In this document: positions 5,576 to 6,279 of the stretch, piece by piece
Layout of the letters: each line of letters opens with the position of its first letter
Position numbering within the stretch: the first letter of the stretch is position 1
Notes under the pieces: generated by a model
The model's input: only the letters and a program-made list of their open reading frames with translations
Databases searched by the model: none
What the model was told of the DNA's origin: nothing
Made by a program: the position numbers and the translations under genes
Assembly: GCA_964511555.1 (NCBI GenBank)
Contig: CAZEFR010000072.1
Span: forward strand, 1-6,279
DNA: 6,279 nt
Source of the DNA: CAIZGX01 sp964511555
GTDB lineage: Bacteria; Bacteroidota; Bacteroidia; Flavobacteriales_D; Sanyastnellaceae
Direction of reading: 5' to 3'

Positions 5576-6133
5576 ATGTTGAAGAAAGCTAACGCAGAGA
5601 AGAAGTGGCTCGTGGTAAAGACCAAGCCTAACGCCGAGAAGAAGGTAGCCGAGCGCTTGGCCTTGAAAGAAATTGAAGTCTATTTGCCTTTGTACACAAC
5701 AGTGAGGCAATGGTCAGATCGGAAGAAGAAAGTGCAAAAACCCTTGATCTCGTCAACGGTGTTTGTGCACACAAGTGAAAAAGAACGCGAGCAGTTGTGG
5801 AATGTGGTGGGTGTAAGTGGAATGTTATACTACCTGGGCAAACCCGCTGTAGTGCGCGACGAAGAGATTTTAGTTTTGCAGCAAATGTTGCAAGAAGGTA
5901 TATACGAGAGTGTCGATTTCGAAACCACCTTCATTGAAGGACAAGAAGTAGAAATTACTGGCGGAGATTTTAAAGGTCTTCGCGGTATAGTGCAAGAAGA
6001 AGTGAACGCCCAGAAGGTAATTATAGCCTTGAAGGGAATGGGTGCGCAGGTGGTTTTTACGTTGAAGAAAGGAGCGGTACGGAAGGTATTGGGGCGAATG
6101 GCTTCGCGAGGGCAACCAGCGTTGCGAGGGTGA
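5576..6133 (+). CDS. NusG-family transcription antiterminator (UpxY-like NusG paralogue)
   Basis: A 185-residue protein with a NusG N-terminal (NGN) domain at about 10-105 (KKWLVVKTKPNAEKKVAERL, EVYLPLYTTVRQWSDRKKKV, STVFVHT) and a KOW domain near 120-155 (GQEVEITGGDFKGLRGIVQEE). It should bind RNA polymerase and promote read-through of long polysaccharide operons, as UpxY, RfaH and LoaP do; housekeeping NusG is ruled out by the context and by the replacement of its usual motifs. In capsule loci such regulators are often the first gene; here it is fourth. The KOW fold ends near residue 172; the last 13 residues (GRMASRGQPALRG) are read from palindrome array D, and the stop TGA is the first three bases of one of its palindromes, so the original stop may have been lost. 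NAEKK occurs twice near the N-terminus (residues 6-10 and 19-23). ATG 5576 is the only good start. Confidence 0.88.
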   Translation: MLKKANAEKKWLVVKTKPNAEKKVAERLALKEIEVYLPLYTTVRQWSDRKKKVQKPLISSTVFVHTSEKEREQLWNVVGVSGMLYYLGKPAVVRDEEILVLQQMLQEGIYESVDFETTFIEGQEVEITGGDFKGLRGIVQEEVNAQKVIIALKGMGAQVVFTLKKGAVRKVLGRMASRGQPALRG

Positions 6134-6189
6134 AAGTTTCACGAAGGTCCTTCGGACGAGGGTCTTCGACGAAAGCCATACCCTAAGGG
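6095..6189 (-). repeat. Mini-palindrome array D (linker CGAGGG, inverse of array B)
   Basis: Palindromes CGAATGGCTTCG (6095), CAACCAGCGTTG (6113), TGAAAGTTTCA (6131), TCCTTCGGA (6148) and TCTTCGA (6163) are separated by CGAGGG (6107, 6125, 6157), CGAAGG (6142) and CGAAAG (6170). CCCTAAGGG at 6181-6189 may be a sixth. The linker is the reverse complement of that in array B. Two 20-base stretches match array B in inverted orientation with one mismatch each: 6156-6175 with 851-870, and 6093-6112 with 895-914. The array overlaps the last 12 codons and the stop of the NusG-like gene. Confidence 0.85.
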
Positions 6190-6212
6190 CAGTGTTGAAT
6201 TATTAGATTTTT

Positions 6213-6265
6213 TTCGAAGAACCTTTCCGAAGGAATCTTTCTGAAAGAATCTTATGAAATATCGG
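6213..6265 (+). repeat. Mini-palindrome array E (linker ATCTT)
   Basis: Four GAA-centred palindromes alternate with a 5-nt linker: TCGAAGA (6214-6220), TCCGAAGGA (6226-6234), TCTGAAAGA (6240-6248) and ATGAAAT (6254-6260). The linkers are ACCTT (6221), ATCTT (6235), ATCTT (6249) and ATCGG (6261). Linkers start with A and end with T in most cases, closing the mini-stems. A T-run (6208-6214) lies just before. The array may continue past the right edge. Confidence 0.75.
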
Positions 6266-6279
6266 GGTCATCACAACGT

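Noticed and set aside
6181..6214. Intrinsic terminator after the NusG-like gene (CCCTAAGGG followed by a T-run)
   Set aside because: The T-run begins almost 20 bases after the hairpin, too far for intrinsic termination, and more locus genes probably follow.
6254..6279. Start of a next gene (MKYRGHH...)
   Set aside because: The ATG belongs to a palindrome of array E, and eight codons are too few to show a family.

Overview
The window looks like chromosomal DNA of a Bacteroidota species (Flavobacteriia or Sphingobacteriia type). The grounds are AT-rich coding, start codons without consistent Shine-Dalgarno sequences, promoter-like boxes of the TTTG / TAnnTTTG type, a NusG paralogue of the capsule-associated UpxY kind, and a decayed gene of a kinase-like family I know mainly from this phylum. 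The genus cannot be told from the sequence.

Layout. Positions 88-580 hold a pseudogene of the 'polyvalent protein kinase' family: its N-terminal and C-terminal parts are both present in different frames and the middle is missing. A non-coding stretch of about 480 bases (581-1064) follows, filled with inverted repeats and three arrays of very short palindromes. Then come four co-directional genes that form the start of an extracellular or capsular polysaccharide locus: an outer-membrane export lipoprotein (Wza-like, 1065-1841), an inner-membrane co-polymerase fused to a tyrosine autokinase (Wzc-like, 1846-4248), GDP-mannose 4,6-dehydratase (gmd, 4390-5463) and a NusG-family antiterminator (5576-6133). 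Two more palindrome arrays lie over the end of the last gene and up to the right edge.

How the genes fit together. The Wza-like protein and the Wzc-like kinase would form the trans-envelope export machine. Gmd makes GDP-4-keto-6-deoxymannose, the precursor of GDP-L-fucose, GDP-colitose or GDP-rhamnose, for the polymer. The NusG paralogue probably keeps RNA polymerase processive through the long locus, as UpxY, RfaH and LoaP do elsewhere.

The unusual content is non-coding. First, five arrays (747-813, 845-947, 944-1007, 6095-6189, 6213-6265) follow one rule: a constant linker of 5-6 nt alternates with a palindrome of 5-12 nt whose sequence changes from unit to unit while its ability to fold is kept, often around a GAA or TTC centre. 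The linker differs between arrays, and linker ends are complementary, so they close each mini-stem. Second, the two gaps on either side of gmd carry related 72-nt elements with a 14-nt outer inverted repeat and three inner hairpins; two of the differences in the outer stem are G-U compatible on the + strand, which points to RNA structure. I do not recognise either element type as a described family. A possible link to the NusG paralogue is inference only.
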